Shown here in pieces: positions 50,449-59,541 of a DNA stretch of 64,000 nucleotides. Both the position numbers and the translations under genes were made by a program. Source of the stretch: Terrabacter tumescens (GTDB lineage: Bacteria; Actinomycetota; Actinomycetes; Actinomycetales; Dermatophilaceae); assembly GCF_014646815.1 (NCBI RefSeq), contig NZ_BMNZ01000002.1, positions 248,001 through 312,000 on the forward strand, written 5' to 3'. The notes beneath the pieces were generated by a model, which worked only from the letters and a program-made list of their open reading frames with translations, did not search any database and had not been told where the DNA came from. Numbering within the stretch: the first letter of the stretch is position 1; every line of letters begins with the position of its first letter.

Positions 50449-51543
50449 TCAGTTCAGGTGCTTGGCGAGGAAGGCCTCGGTGCGCCGGATCGAGGTGTCC
50501 CACTGGGGTGAGGTCAGCGTGTGCCGACCGCCGGGATAGACGTCGAGCTCGACCGACTTGCCCTGGGCCCGCAGCGCCGCGACCGACTCGCGCGACCACG
50601 CGATGGGGCAGTCCTCGTCGGCCGTGCCATGGTGGATGAGCAGCGGCTCGGTGATGCGCGCGAAGTACGTCCGGGGGCTCGTGGCGGCCCAGGCGGCCGG
50701 GTTCGCCTCCGGCGTGCCGAGCCGCCCCATGAGGGCACGGGCCGCACCCGCCCGAGAGGTGTCGCGCCGCACCCACTTGTCGAAGTTGTCGACGGTGTCG
50801 GAGCTCACCGGTGCGTAGGCCACTGCGGCGCGGAAGAGTCCGGGGCGCACGACGAGCACGTTGTAGACGACGCCGCCGCCCATCGACCTCCCGACGAGCG
50901 CGACCCGGTCGGGGTCGACGTAGCCGGCCTTCTTCAGCGCGAGACCGGCGTTGATCGCGTCGACGGTGTAGCCGGCCCGGAGGTTCGCGTCGTTGCGCGG
51001 GTCCTTGTCGGACTGCGCGTGGTTGCGGTAGTCGATGTGCAGCGTCACGTAGCCCTGGCGGGCGAGACGGTCACGCTCGCGGAGCATCGTCTCGCCGTTG
51101 GTGTAGACCGCCGGGTCGACGTAGCCGTGGGCGAGGACGACGGCCGGGAACGGGCCGTTGCCCCGCGGGATGTTGATGCGCCCGGAGATGCGCAGGCCGT
51201 TGCTCTCGTAGGTGACGAAGTACTGCCGGTAGGCGCTCGTGCTGCCGCGCTCGCGCCCGAGCCTCAGGGTGCCAGCGTTGTAGCGGGTCGCGATGAGCGC
51301 CGCGACCGAGGCCGGGTCGGGCGCCGGCTTCGTCTCCGAGGGTGCGGGGGTGCTCGTCGTGGGAGGCGGTGTGGTCTTCGTGGGGCTGGCCGATGTGCTG
51401 GCGTATGCCGTGGGGCGCGGCCCCGGGGTCCCGGCGCCGCGGTCGTCGGTCGGCCCCGTGGTGGAGCAGGCGCCGAGCAGCAGGCCGGCGGTCAGGCCGG
51501 CGACGGCGGTGACGGCAGCGGTGCCGGTTCGGCGGGTGCGCAC
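50449..51543 (-). CDS. Lipoprotein alpha/beta hydrolase (S9/acyl-peptidase-like)
   Basis: A 364-residue lipoprotein: signal with lipobox LLGAC at about residue 26, a Thr/Pro/Ser linker to about residue 75, then an alpha/beta hydrolase. The nucleophile Ser is in ALVGRSMGGGVVYN, the oxyanion region in VVLAHGYVDPA, and the acid/His part in HHGTADEDCP and GGRHTLTS. It acts outside the membrane as an esterase or peptidase. The GTG start at 51543 is the best start for the signal peptide. Confidence 0.87.
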   Translation of the reverse strand: MRTRRTGTAAVTAVAGLTAGLLLGACSTTGPTDDRGAGTPGPRPTAYASTSASPTKTTPPPTTSTPAPSETKPAPDPASVAALIATRYNAGTLRLGRERGSTSAYRQYFVTYESNGLRISGRINIPRGNGPFPAVVLAHGYVDPAVYTNGETMLRERDRLARQGYVTLHIDYRNHAQSDKDPRNDANLRAGYTVDAINAGLALKKAGYVDPDRVALVGRSMGGGVVYNVLVVRPGLFRAAVAYAPVSSDTVDNFDKWVRRDTSRAGAARALMGRLGTPEANPAAWAATSPRTYFARITEPLLIHHGTADEDCPIAWSRESVAALRAQGKSVELDVYPGGRHTLTSPQWDTSIRRTEAFLAKHLN

Positions 51544-51724
51544 CCTTCGAGTCTCACCCGGGAGCGGCGCGATTCCCAGCCCGCCCCCAGCCTTCGTGCC
51601 CGAAGCGAGACCTGCGCAGCCGCCCGACGACCGCTGTTGCAGCCCGCCCGGCGACGCACCGCGCGACACGCGGAGAACGGGTCTGCCGGCATACCAACGG
51701 TCGTCCGTCGGCTCACGGGAGCGC

Positions 51725-52855
51725 TCAGGAGAGCGCGGCGGCGGCCTCGAGGACGGTCCACGCCTGCAGCTGCGGCGACAGCTCGAGCGGCGACGCCGGC
51801 GGGCGCCCGCCCGGCTCGACGGGGAAGACCGACGGGTCACGGGCACCCGCGACGGGCAGGCTGCCCCGACCGCGCCACAGCGCGTCGGCCGTGCCGGAGA
51901 CGAGCCGCCCGGCGGTCTCCCGCGCCGCCGCGTCGAGGGCCGGGGCGTCGGCCGCGAGCGCCAGGTGGCGCACGAGGATGCCGGTGAAGAGGCCACCGTC
52001 ACCGCCGCCGTGCGTGCGCAGCACCAGCACGCCGTCGACCTCGACGGTCAGTCGCGCGTCGACCGCCGCGACGAGCGCCGCGGCCCGGGCGAGGCTCTCG
52101 GGGTCGCCGAGGGTCACGAGCGCGCCGAGCACCGTGCCTTGGTTGTAGGACCACACGTCGGGGACGAGCACCTCGGTGCCGCCCTGCAACCGGATGCCGT
52201 CGAGCACGAGCCCGCTGTCCGGGGACCACAGGCGTGCGTAGAGCCAGCCGACGAGCCGACGTGCCTCGTCCGTCTCGCCGAGTCGCGCGAGGTGGAGGGC
52301 GGCCGGGCCCGTCGCGGGGCTGTTCTTGAAGTCGCGGTCGCGGCTCCAGAAGAGGCCGCCGCCGAGGTCGTCGGTGTGCGCCGAGCGGAGCTGCTCGGTG
52401 AGGTGCCGGTCGGCCGACCGGAGGCGACGGCGCCGGGCCGTGCGGCCGATCGCGTCGTGCAGGAGCCGGAGCCGGCCGGCGGCCAGGGCGAGCCACGCCA
52501 TGTCGTCGTAGAAGTCGTTGGTCCAGCGCACCCGGTTGCGCAGCCGGATCGTGCTCAGCAGCCGGTCTCCCCGAGCCGCACGCTGGGCCGCCCCGGCCAG
52601 GTCGCCGGTCCGGAGCGCACGCAGGCCCGCGTCGACGACGGCGTCGAGGTAGTGCGCCTGCCACCAGTAGTGCCACGTCCCGCGCAGGCCGCCGAGCGTG
52701 CGCGACCCGGGTGCGGGGTGCACGATCCGGGCGAGGTGCGTCAGCGGCACTCGGCCCAGGGAGCCGGCGAAGAGCGCCGTCACGGACCGTTCGGCCTCGG
52801 CGGCGCGGTCGTCGAGGGCGGTCGGGCGGTGCGGAGGGACGTCGCCGGCGGACAC
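51725..52855 (-). CDS. GH76-like glycoside hydrolase
   Basis: A 376-residue alpha-helical protein of the (alpha/alpha)6-barrel type. The catalytic Asp pair of family GH76 (alpha-1,6-mannanases) fits NDFYDDMAWLALA (about residues 113-125); other family blocks are GGGLFWSRDRDFKNSPATGP and WSYNQGTVLGALV. No signal peptide is seen, so it may be cytoplasmic. Mannan or mannose-containing lipoglycan is the likely substrate class. Confidence 0.8.
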   Translation of the reverse strand: MSAGDVPPHRPTALDDRAAEAERSVTALFAGSLGRVPLTHLARIVHPAPGSRTLGGLRGTWHYWWQAHYLDAVVDAGLRALRTGDLAGAAQRAARGDRLLSTIRLRNRVRWTNDFYDDMAWLALAAGRLRLLHDAIGRTARRRRLRSADRHLTEQLRSAHTDDLGGGLFWSRDRDFKNSPATGPAALHLARLGETDEARRLVGWLYARLWSPDSGLVLDGIRLQGGTEVLVPDVWSYNQGTVLGALVTLGDPESLARAAALVAAVDARLTVEVDGVLVLRTHGGGDGGLFTGILVRHLALAADAPALDAAARETAGRLVSGTADALWRGRGSLPVAGARDPSVFPVEPGGRPPASPLELSPQLQAWTVLEAAAALS

Positions 52856-52910
52856 GCAGCGACGCTACCGCGAGCCGATCCGGACACCGGTGTGGAAGGG
52901 TCGGCAACGG

Positions 52911-52937
52911 TGTCGAGATCGCGCCGCCCGCTCCGAC
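52911..52937 (+). promoter_or_regulatory. ECF42-type promoter
   Basis: TGTCGA (52911-52916), 17 bases, then CGAC (52934-52937), 56 bases before the YCII gene. This matches my recollection of the ECF42 consensus (TGTCGA, about 17 bases, CGAC/CGTC). The ECF42-type sigma gene is the second gene downstream, so autoregulation is likely. Confidence 0.6.
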
Positions 52938-52993
52938 GTCCCGGACGACAGAGCGATGGCAAGGCCGTGCGACGGCGTGACGAGGGAGTCGAG

Positions 52994-53389
52994 ATGAAGT
53001 ACCTGCTGATGATCTGGAGCAACCCGCAGACGTGGGGGCACCCGATCTTCCTGCGCACGCCGGAGGCTGCGGCGATGACCGACGACGAGCGTGCCGGGAT
53101 GCTGCGCGACTTCGAGGAGCTCATGGCCGAGATTAGCGAGTCAGGTGAGCTCGTGACCGCGCAGGCGCTCGCCGACCCGTTGACCGCGCGCAGCGTCCGG
53201 GTGCGCGACGGCGAGAGCCTCGTCACCGACGGGCCCATCGCCTCGTCGAAGGAGCAGATGGCGGGCTACTTCGTCGTCGACTGCGCGACGCCGGAGCGGG
53301 CCGAGGAGATCGCGGGGCGCTTCCCCGACGCCCGCTTCGCCGCCGTCGAGGTGCGACCGCTCATGGGCGGATCGGCCGAGGACCTCTGA
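52994..53389 (+). CDS. YCII (DGPF) family protein
   Basis: A 131-residue YCII-related protein starting MKYLLMIWSNPQTW, with the DGPF-type motif seen as LVTDGPIASSKEQMAGYFVVD. The family has a ferredoxin-like fold with a putative catalytic His/Asp; function unknown. It is the standard partner of ECF42 sigma factors, whose gene follows 13 bases later. AGGGAG precedes the ATG. Confidence 0.88.
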   Translation: MKYLLMIWSNPQTWGHPIFLRTPEAAAMTDDERAGMLRDFEELMAEISESGELVTAQALADPLTARSVRVRDGESLVTDGPIASSKEQMAGYFVVDCATPERAEEIAGRFPDARFAAVEVRPLMGGSAEDL

Positions 53390-53402
53390 GAAGGCCTGTG
53401 GC

Positions 53403-54641
53403 GTGGGCGCATCCGTGGTGACCGACGAGCTGTGGCGCAGCGTGCTGCCGCAGGTCATCGGTGCGCTCGTGCGCCGCTACCGCGACTTCGACCGCGCCGA
53501 GGAGGCCGCGCAGGAGGCGCTGCTCGCGGCGGCGGCCCAGTGGCCCGAGGAGGGCGTGCCGGACGACCCCAAGGCATGGCTCATCCGCGTCGGCTCGCGG
53601 CGCCTCATCGACGGGCTGCGCAGCGACGAGGCGCGCGAGCGTCGTGAGCTCGCCGACGCGACGAGGGCGCCTGCCGACTCCCTGGTCGCCCCGCCTGCGT
53701 ATGCCGTGGGGTCGGCCGACCGCGACGACACCCTGACGCTGCTCCTCCTCTGCTGCCACCCGGCGCTGGCCCCGGCGGCGCGGATCGCCCTGACGCTCAG
53801 GGCCGTCGGCGGCCTGACGACGGCCCAGATCGCGCACGCGTTCCTCGTGCCCGAGGCGACGATGGGCCAGCGGATCAGCCGCGCCAAGAAGCAGATCCGC
53901 GACGCGGGGGCAGAGTTCCGCATGCCGCCGCCGGACGACGCGGCGGCCCGGCTGCGGGAGGTCCTGCACGTCCTCTACCTCGTCTTCACCGAGGGCCACA
54001 CCGCGAGCAGCGGTGGTGAGCTGCACCGGGTCGACCTGACGGCAGAGGCGATCCGGCTCGCCCGCCAGGTGCACGCCCTGCTCCCCGACGACGGTGAGGT
54101 CACCGGCCTGCTCGCCCTCATGCTGCTGACCGAGGCGCGCCGCCCGGCCCGCACGAACGTCGCCGGTGAGCTCGTCCCGCTCGCCGAGCAGGACCGCTCC
54201 CGGTGGGACGCGGCATACGTCAGCGAGGGCGTCGCCCTCATCAGCGACGCGCTGACCCGGACCAGGCTCGGGCCCTACCAGGTGCAGGCGGCCATCGCGG
54301 CCGTGCACGACGAGGCGCCGTCGGCGGCCGAGACCGACTGGGCGCAGGTGCTGGCGCTCTACGGGCTGCTCGAGCAGCTCGCCCCGGGACCGGTCGTGAG
54401 CCTCAACCGGGCCGTGGCGCTCGCCATGGTCGAGGGCCCGGCGGCCGGGCTCGCCGTGCTCGACGACCTCGAGCAGGACAAGCGCCTGGCCCGGCACCAC
54501 CGGCTGCACGCGGTGCGCGCGCACCTGCTCGAGATGACCGGTGACACCGAACAGGCCCGTGAGAGCTACCTGCTCGCGTCACGCCTGACGACGAGCATCC
54601 CCGAGCAGGACCACCTCCGACGAAAGGCCGAAGGACTGTGA
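53403..54641 (+). CDS. ECF42-type RNA polymerase sigma factor
   Basis: A 412-residue sigma factor. Sigma region 2 covers about residues 10-75 (RYRDFDRAEEAAQEALLAA) and region 4 about 110-165 (LTLRAVGGLTTAQIAHAFLV, then GQRISRAKKQIRDAG). A 230-residue C-terminal extension carries TPR-like helices, typical of ECF42, and replaces an anti-sigma factor. The start at GTG 53403 follows AGAAGG; GTGs at 53415 and 53418 are alternatives. Its stop overlaps the hydrolase start (GTGA). Confidence 0.9.
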   Translation: MGASVVTDELWRSVLPQVIGALVRRYRDFDRAEEAAQEALLAAAAQWPEEGVPDDPKAWLIRVGSRRLIDGLRSDEARERRELADATRAPADSLVAPPAYAVGSADRDDTLTLLLLCCHPALAPAARIALTLRAVGGLTTAQIAHAFLVPEATMGQRISRAKKQIRDAGAEFRMPPPDDAAARLREVLHVLYLVFTEGHTASSGGELHRVDLTAEAIRLARQVHALLPDDGEVTGLLALMLLTEARRPARTNVAGELVPLAEQDRSRWDAAYVSEGVALISDALTRTRLGPYQVQAAIAAVHDEAPSAAETDWAQVLALYGLLEQLAPGPVVSLNRAVALAMVEGPAAGLAVLDDLEQDKRLARHHRLHAVRAHLLEMTGDTEQARESYLLASRLTTSIPEQDHLRRKAEGL

Positions 54642-55576
54642 CCGACACCCCGAGCACCCCGAGCACCTCGAGCACCCCGACCACTCCGGTGACCGTGACC
54701 GTGACCGAGAGCGACGTCGACCTCGGCGACGGGCACGTGCTGCACGTCTACGACACGGGGGACCCGGGAACCACGGGCGTCGAGCCACTCGTCGTCGTCT
54801 GGCACCACGGCACGCCCAACATCGGCGCGCCACCCCGCCCTCTCTTCGACGCCGCCGCGCGGCTGGGCATCCGGTGGGTGTCCTACGACCGGCCCGGCTA
54901 CGGCGGGTCGACCGCTCGCCCCGGTCGTGACGTCGCCTCGGCGGCGCGCGACGTGGCTGCGGTCGCCGACCACCTCGGCGTGGGCTCCATTGCGGTGATG
55001 GGCCACTCGGGCGGCGGCACGCACGCGCTCGCTCCTGCCGCGTTGCTCGGCGACCGGGTCCGTGGCGTCGTCAGCGTCTCGCCGGTGGCGCCGTTCGGCG
55101 CCTTCGGGCTCGACTGGTTCGCCGGGATGGCGCCGGGCGGCGAGGCCTCGCTACGGGCCGCCGCGGCAGGGCGGGAGGCCAAGGAGACGCACGAGGCCGC
55201 CGCCGCGCAGGTGCCGGAGGGCGAGGTCGACTTCGGGTTCGTGCCCGCCGACCAGGAGGCCTTCTCCGGGCCGTGGGGCTGGTTCGGGTCGGTCGTCGGC
55301 CCGGCCCTGGCTGCCGGTCCGGCCGCGCTCATCGACGACGACCTCGCCTACGTCTCCGACTGGGGCTTCGACCTGGCGGACGTCACTGCACCCACCCTCG
55401 TCGTCCACGGCGCCGCCGACCGCATGGTGCCGGCGTCCCACGGCGAGTGGCTCGCCCGGGCCATCCCGGGCGCCGAGCTCTGGCTCCAGCCCGGCGACGG
55501 CCACATCTCGGTGCTGCGCACGGCCGAGGACGCCCTGACCTGGCTCGCCCGAGCGGCCCGCGCCGCCCGCCCCTGA
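54638..55576 (+). CDS. Alpha/beta hydrolase
   Basis: A 312-residue hydrolase: HHGTPNIGAPPRP (oxyanion HG), nucleophile Ser in VAVMGHSGGGTHAL-like AVMGHSGGG, acid in VVHGAADRMVP and catalytic His in GDGHISVL. The first 20 residues are a Thr/Ser/Pro run encoded by a GAGCACCCC-type repeat. It is translationally coupled to the ECF sigma gene by GTGA, so it probably belongs to the ECF42 regulon. The substrate is unknown. Confidence 0.88.
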   Translation: MTDTPSTPSTSSTPTTPVTVTVTESDVDLGDGHVLHVYDTGDPGTTGVEPLVVVWHHGTPNIGAPPRPLFDAAARLGIRWVSYDRPGYGGSTARPGRDVASAARDVAAVADHLGVGSIAVMGHSGGGTHALAPAALLGDRVRGVVSVSPVAPFGAFGLDWFAGMAPGGEASLRAAAAGREAKETHEAAAAQVPEGEVDFGFVPADQEAFSGPWGWFGSVVGPALAAGPAALIDDDLAYVSDWGFDLADVTAPTLVVHGAADRMVPASHGEWLARAIPGAELWLQPGDGHISVLRTAEDALTWLARAARAARP

Positions 55577-55911
55577 CCTCTCACCCCGTTCGAGGTGATG
55601 CCGGGAGCTTGGTGGGTGACGGCATGACCTCCAACGTGCGGTGGGGTTGAAGGCCCAGAGGGTGTAGTCGTCGAGCCACCGGACGATCGATCTGAGGTGG
55701 TTCATGGCTTCTCCTTCGCGGGATCACGACAGACGGCCCCGCGGCGGCCTCATCGCATGCACTCCGCGATCCCCCGCGAAGCCGTCACCACCCACGCTGC
55801 ACCCACGACGTTGCGTCTCGGTGAGATCGGCGTGACATCCGTGTTTCACATCGACCGCGGCCGACCGCGCGGCTTGCGTTGGAGCGCACTCGAAGTCATA
55901 GCGTCGAGCGC
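55577..55911. other. Gene-free interval with an orphan start signal
   Basis: This 335-base gap holds an imperfect inverted repeat (CTTCGCGGGATC at 55714-55725 and GATCCCCCGCGAAG at 55768-55781). On the minus strand an AAGGAGAAGCC-ATG sits at 55705, opening a frame MNHLRSIVRWLDDYTLWAF and on. That frame runs 184 codons antisense into the hydrolase gene, so it may be the relic 5' end of a lost gene or a short peptide. No other feature is seen. Confidence 0.35.
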
Positions 55912-56736
55912 ATGACGAAAACGTGGCTCATCACCGGAACGTCCCGTGGGTTCGGTCGCGAGTGGGCGGCCGCCGCCCTCGAGCGGGGCGACAACGTCGC
56001 CGCGACGGCCCGCGACACCAGCACCCTCGACGACCTCGCCCAGATCTACGGCGACCGGCTGCTGCCGATCGCCCTCGACGTCACCGACCGCGACGCCGAC
56101 ATCGCCGCCGTGAAGCAGGCGCACGAGCGCTTCGGCCGCCTCGACGTCGTCGTCAACAACGCCGGCTACGGCCACTTCGGCTTCGTCGAGGAGCTGAGCG
56201 AGGACGACGTCCGCGCCCAGATGGAGACCAACTTCTTCGGTGCCCTCTGGGTGACCCAGGCCGCGCTGCCGATCATGCGCGAGCAGGGCTCGGGTCACAT
56301 CATCCAGGTCAGCTCGATCGGCGGCATCTCCGCCTTCCCGATCGTCGGCGCGTACCACGCGTCGAAGTGGGCGCTCGAGGGCCTGAGCCAGTCGCTCGCC
56401 CAGGAGGTCGCGCCCTTCGGCATCAAGGTCACCCTCATCGAGCCGGGCGGGTTCTCCACCGACTGGGCCGGCCCGTCGGCGAAGCACTCCGAGCCGCTGT
56501 CGACGTACGACGCCATCCGCGAGCGCACCCACCGCGAGCGCGCAGCCCGCAACACGAGCGGTCCCGGCGACCCCAAGGCCTCGGCCGCCGCCGTCCTCAA
56601 GGTCGTCGACGCCGACGAGCCGCCGCTGCGCGTCTTCTTCGGCGCGGCCCCGCTCTCGATCGCCAAGGCGGACTACGCCTCGCGGATCGAGACGTGGGAG
56701 AAGTGGGACGACGTGTCCCAGCTCGCGCAGGGCTGA
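55912..56736 (+). CDS. Short-chain dehydrogenase/reductase
   Basis: A 274-residue classical SDR: cofactor loop TGTSRGFGRE (residues 8-17), NNAG at about 83-86, catalytic Ser in VSSIGGISAF and Tyr-x3-Lys in YHASKWALEG. The Arg pair after the loop suggests NADP(H). The substrate is unknown. ATG 55912 gives the family start. A strong terminator hairpin follows. Confidence 0.92.
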   Translation: MTKTWLITGTSRGFGREWAAAALERGDNVAATARDTSTLDDLAQIYGDRLLPIALDVTDRDADIAAVKQAHERFGRLDVVVNNAGYGHFGFVEELSEDDVRAQMETNFFGALWVTQAALPIMREQGSGHIIQVSSIGGISAFPIVGAYHASKWALEGLSQSLAQEVAPFGIKVTLIEPGGFSTDWAGPSAKHSEPLSTYDAIRERTHRERAARNTSGPGDPKASAAAVLKVVDADEPPLRVFFGAAPLSIAKADYASRIETWEKWDDVSQLAQG

Positions 56737-56752
56737 GCCCCGCCGCACGCAG

Positions 56753-56793
56753 AGGAGGTATGCCGTCACGACCGTCGTGACGGCATACCTCCT
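56753..56793 (+). terminator. Terminator hairpin after the SDR gene
   Basis: Perfect 19-bp arms (56753-56771 and 56775-56793) with a CCG loop. The stem contains GTATGCC and its complement, the over-represented word of this window. Confidence 0.85.
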
Positions 56794-56901
56794 ATCGCTT
56801 CGCCTGCGTCCACGGCTGCACCTGCGGGACTCCTCGCGTGACCTCGGCGGTGCCGGCCTCGTTCTCCCCACGAGACCGACACCGGACGAAGGAGTCCTGC
56901 C

Positions 56902-58005
56902 GTGCCCCGAACCTCGCTCACCACCCGTCTCGCACGCACGGCGGTCGCGACCGCCCTGACCGTGGCCGCGGGCCTCGGCGCGACCGTGGCGCTGACCGCC
57001 CCCACGGCCCGGGCGGCGACGACGCGCCACGTGGTCCAGCTCGGCGACTCCTACTCGGCCGGCAACGGCACGGGGACCTACGAGGAGCGCAGCTGCTACC
57101 GCTCGCCCGACAACTACGGCTCGCAGGTCGCGGCCTCGATCGGTGCGACCTACACCGACGTGGCGTGCAGCGGCGGGGTGGTCGCCGACCTCCTGCACCC
57201 CCGCGACCTCGGCAACGCCTTCACGAAGTCCGCGACCTACTCGATCGACCCGGTCGCCTACCCCGACCAGAAGAGCGAGTGGCTGAAGCGGGCCCAGGCC
57301 GAGCGGCTGTGCGGCGTGCCGGCGCAGCCCGACTTCTCCTACCGCTACACGTTCGTCGCCGGCGCGGGTGTGAACGACCTCTACACCGGCACCGTCTCGT
57401 GCCAGCTCGTCACGCGGGCGCAGATCGACGCGGTCACGCCGGACACCGACTACGTCTTCGTCACCATCGGGGGCAACGACATCGGCTTCTCGACCATCGT
57501 CGTCAACTGCCTGACCCTTCGCGACCCGTCCAGCTGCAAGCAGGCGCTGGACGCGGCCACGGCGAAGGCGCCCCAGATGGTCGAGAGCACGAAGGACGCC
57601 CTGCGCGCCGTCGAGCAGAAGTCAGGCGGCCACGCGCAGGTCTACCTGCTGAGCTACCCGTTCCTCGTCAACTCCGAGAGCTACGGCATCCCCGAGGTCG
57701 CCCCGGTCTACGACGCCGGCAAGGCCCTCAACGACCTCCAGCGCCTCGGCGACCAGCTCCAGGCCCAGGGCGTCGCCGAGCTCAACGCGGAGCCCGGCGC
57801 CGACAACTACCACTTCGTCGACACGGTGAAGCAGGCCTGGGGCGGCCGCGTGCACGGGCTCGACCCGCACGTCGTCGCCGACAACTCCAAGGCGTGGCTC
57901 GTGCCCGTCGGCACCCCCGGTCGCGACACGGCCGAGTTCGTCCACCCGACCCAGCCCGGCTGGGACGCGACCGCCGGAGCCCTGCGGACCGCCGTCGGCC
58001 GCTGA
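56902..58005 (+). CDS. Secreted SGNH/GDSL-type esterase
   Basis: A 367-residue secreted hydrolase. A Sec signal peptide ends near ARA-AT at residue 38. Block I is VQLGDSYSAGNGTG (Ser nucleophile), block III ITIGGND-like VTIGGNDIGFS and block V VHPTQPGW (Asp/His replaced region with His). Six or more Cys suggest disulfides, as in actinomycete lipases. GAAGGAG precedes the GTG at 56902. It likely cleaves lipid or polysaccharide esters outside the cell. Confidence 0.9.
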   Translation: MPRTSLTTRLARTAVATALTVAAGLGATVALTAPTARAATTRHVVQLGDSYSAGNGTGTYEERSCYRSPDNYGSQVAASIGATYTDVACSGGVVADLLHPRDLGNAFTKSATYSIDPVAYPDQKSEWLKRAQAERLCGVPAQPDFSYRYTFVAGAGVNDLYTGTVSCQLVTRAQIDAVTPDTDYVFVTIGGNDIGFSTIVVNCLTLRDPSSCKQALDAATAKAPQMVESTKDALRAVEQKSGGHAQVYLLSYPFLVNSESYGIPEVAPVYDAGKALNDLQRLGDQLQAQGVAELNAEPGADNYHFVDTVKQAWGGRVHGLDPHVVADNSKAWLVPVGTPGRDTAEFVHPTQPGWDATAGALRTAVGR

Positions 58006-58034
58006 CGCCCACCTCGCGGCTGACGTCTGCGTCG

Positions 58035-58502
58035 TCAGTCGCGAGGTCGGAGCTCGAGGGTCATGAAGGTGCTGAGCGGGTCGGGGCGGTAGGCGCCGAA
58101 CGGCACGCACTCGGTGAAGCCGTGCGCGGCATAGAGGGCACGGGCCGGCGCGAAGAAGTCGTCGGAGCCGGTCTCGAGGCTGACCCGTGCCAGTCCACGG
58201 CGGCGGGCCTCGGCGAGGATCTCGCCCAGCACTGCGCGAGCGACCCCACGGCGTTGCGCGTCCGGGGCGGTGCGCATCGACTTCACCTCGCCGTGGCCGG
58301 GCTCGATCTCGGCCAGGGCCCCGCAGCCGAGCACCGCGTCGTCGGCGCGCGCCACCCAGAGCGTGACGCCCGGCGCTCGCAGCCCGTCGAGGTCGAGGGC
58401 GTGCGTGCTCTCCGGCGGCGACATCGACCGCAGCTGCGAGACGTGCCCGTCGAGCAGGTCGATGACGGCCGGGTCCGTCAGGTCGTCCACGGTGATCCGC
58501 AT
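58035..58502 (-). CDS. GNAT-family N-acetyltransferase
   Basis: A 155-residue acetyltransferase: acetyl-CoA loop APDAQRRGVARAVLGEIL at about residues 78-95, preceded by GHGEVKSMRT and followed by VSLETGSDDFFAPARALYAAHGF, close to YafP/ElaA-type GNATs (EIKSMRT). The substrate is unknown. An in-frame ATG at 58511 would add three residues. It follows the DUF429 gene on the same strand. Confidence 0.87.
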   Translation of the reverse strand: MRITVDDLTDPAVIDLLDGHVSQLRSMSPPESTHALDLDGLRAPGVTLWVARADDAVLGCGALAEIEPGHGEVKSMRTAPDAQRRGVARAVLGEILAEARRRGLARVSLETGSDDFFAPARALYAAHGFTECVPFGAYRPDPLSTFMTLELRPRD

Positions 58503-58540
58503 GGCACCCATGGTCGGGCACGCGCGTCGGTGGCCGGCGC

Positions 58541-59428
58541 TCAGGCCCAGATGGCGGCCGGGATGCCGTCGGAGAACACCTCGGGCGGGTCGGGGAGCGG
58601 CCGTGCCAGACCGGCTGCGTGCCGGGCGGCCGACCACGCGACCGCACAGGCGTCGAGGACGTCGTCGGCGGCATACCCCGAGCCCCGGAGCACGGACGGG
58701 CGCGCGATGCCCGCGGCGGCCAGGGCCTCGAGGCGCCGGTCGCGACCCTCGTCGGTCTTCTTGCTCGCGGCGATCGGGGCGCCCGCCATGGCCGCGAAGG
58801 ACACCTCTGGGTGGATCTCGAGCACCGTGACGGTCGGTCGGGTGCGCAGCCACGCGTCCACCTCGACGATCTTGTCGCGCAGCGCGAAGGCCTGCGCGCC
58901 GACGCCCTGACCGACGAGCCCACGATTGACGATGTCGGCCTCGAGCCGCGTCGCCGCGGCATACGCCGAGCGCGTCAGGGTCGAGAAGATCGAGGACACC
59001 TTGCCGGGGAGCGCCCGCCGCGCGAGCTGGTCGGCCTGGCGAATCGTGCTGTCGGGCAAGCCGATCGGGATGTCGATGCCGACGACCCGGATGCCGGTCG
59101 ACTCCCGAACCATCGCGACGAGCTCGCCGATGGTCGGCGCCACGACGATGCGCGGCCGGGGCGCACCGGGCTCGAGCAGCGCGCCCACCCAGCCGGCCTT
59201 GCAGCCGTCGACGCCGAGCACCGGCGCGACGACGTCGACGGGAGCCGGTCGGCCCGCCGCGGCCGCGTCCGAGGCCCGCTCGAGCACGTCCGCCAGCCGC
59301 CGCAGCGACGCGACGCCGTCGGCGAGGGCCTCGCGGACGCCCGGGTCGGCGTCCGCGGGCAGGCCCGACAGCTCGCCGGCCAGCTCGTCACCCAGCTCCA
59401 CGACCCGCCGCTGCACTCCCGCGTCCAT
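58541..59428 (-). CDS. DUF429 family protein
   Basis: A 295-residue protein. The first 65 residues form a separate helical segment; residues 70-285 are a DUF429 (predicted RNase H-fold nuclease) domain: VLGVDGCKAGWVGALLE, VVGIDIPIGLP, EIHPEVSFAAMAG, and the closing DDVLDACAVAWSAAR. Conserved acidic residues fit a nuclease-like site, but function is unproven. ATG 59428 is chosen over 59446 without strong evidence. Confidence 0.82.
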   Translation of the reverse strand: MDAGVQRRVVELGDELAGELSGLPADADPGVREALADGVASLRRLADVLERASDAAAAGRPAPVDVVAPVLGVDGCKAGWVGALLEPGAPRPRIVVAPTIGELVAMVRESTGIRVVGIDIPIGLPDSTIRQADQLARRALPGKVSSIFSTLTRSAYAAATRLEADIVNRGLVGQGVGAQAFALRDKIVEVDAWLRTRPTVTVLEIHPEVSFAAMAGAPIAASKKTDEGRDRRLEALAAAGIARPSVLRGSGYAADDVLDACAVAWSAARHAAGLARPLPDPPEVFSDGIPAAIWA

Positions 59429-59541
59429 GGGTCCACCCAACCCCATCGCCGGGCGGGTGGGCAGGGGTGGTGGCAGGGGTGGTGCGTGCCGAGGGGTGGA
59501 CGGCCTGGAATGCGCCGGTCGCCGAGGAGGTTGCCGCCCTC

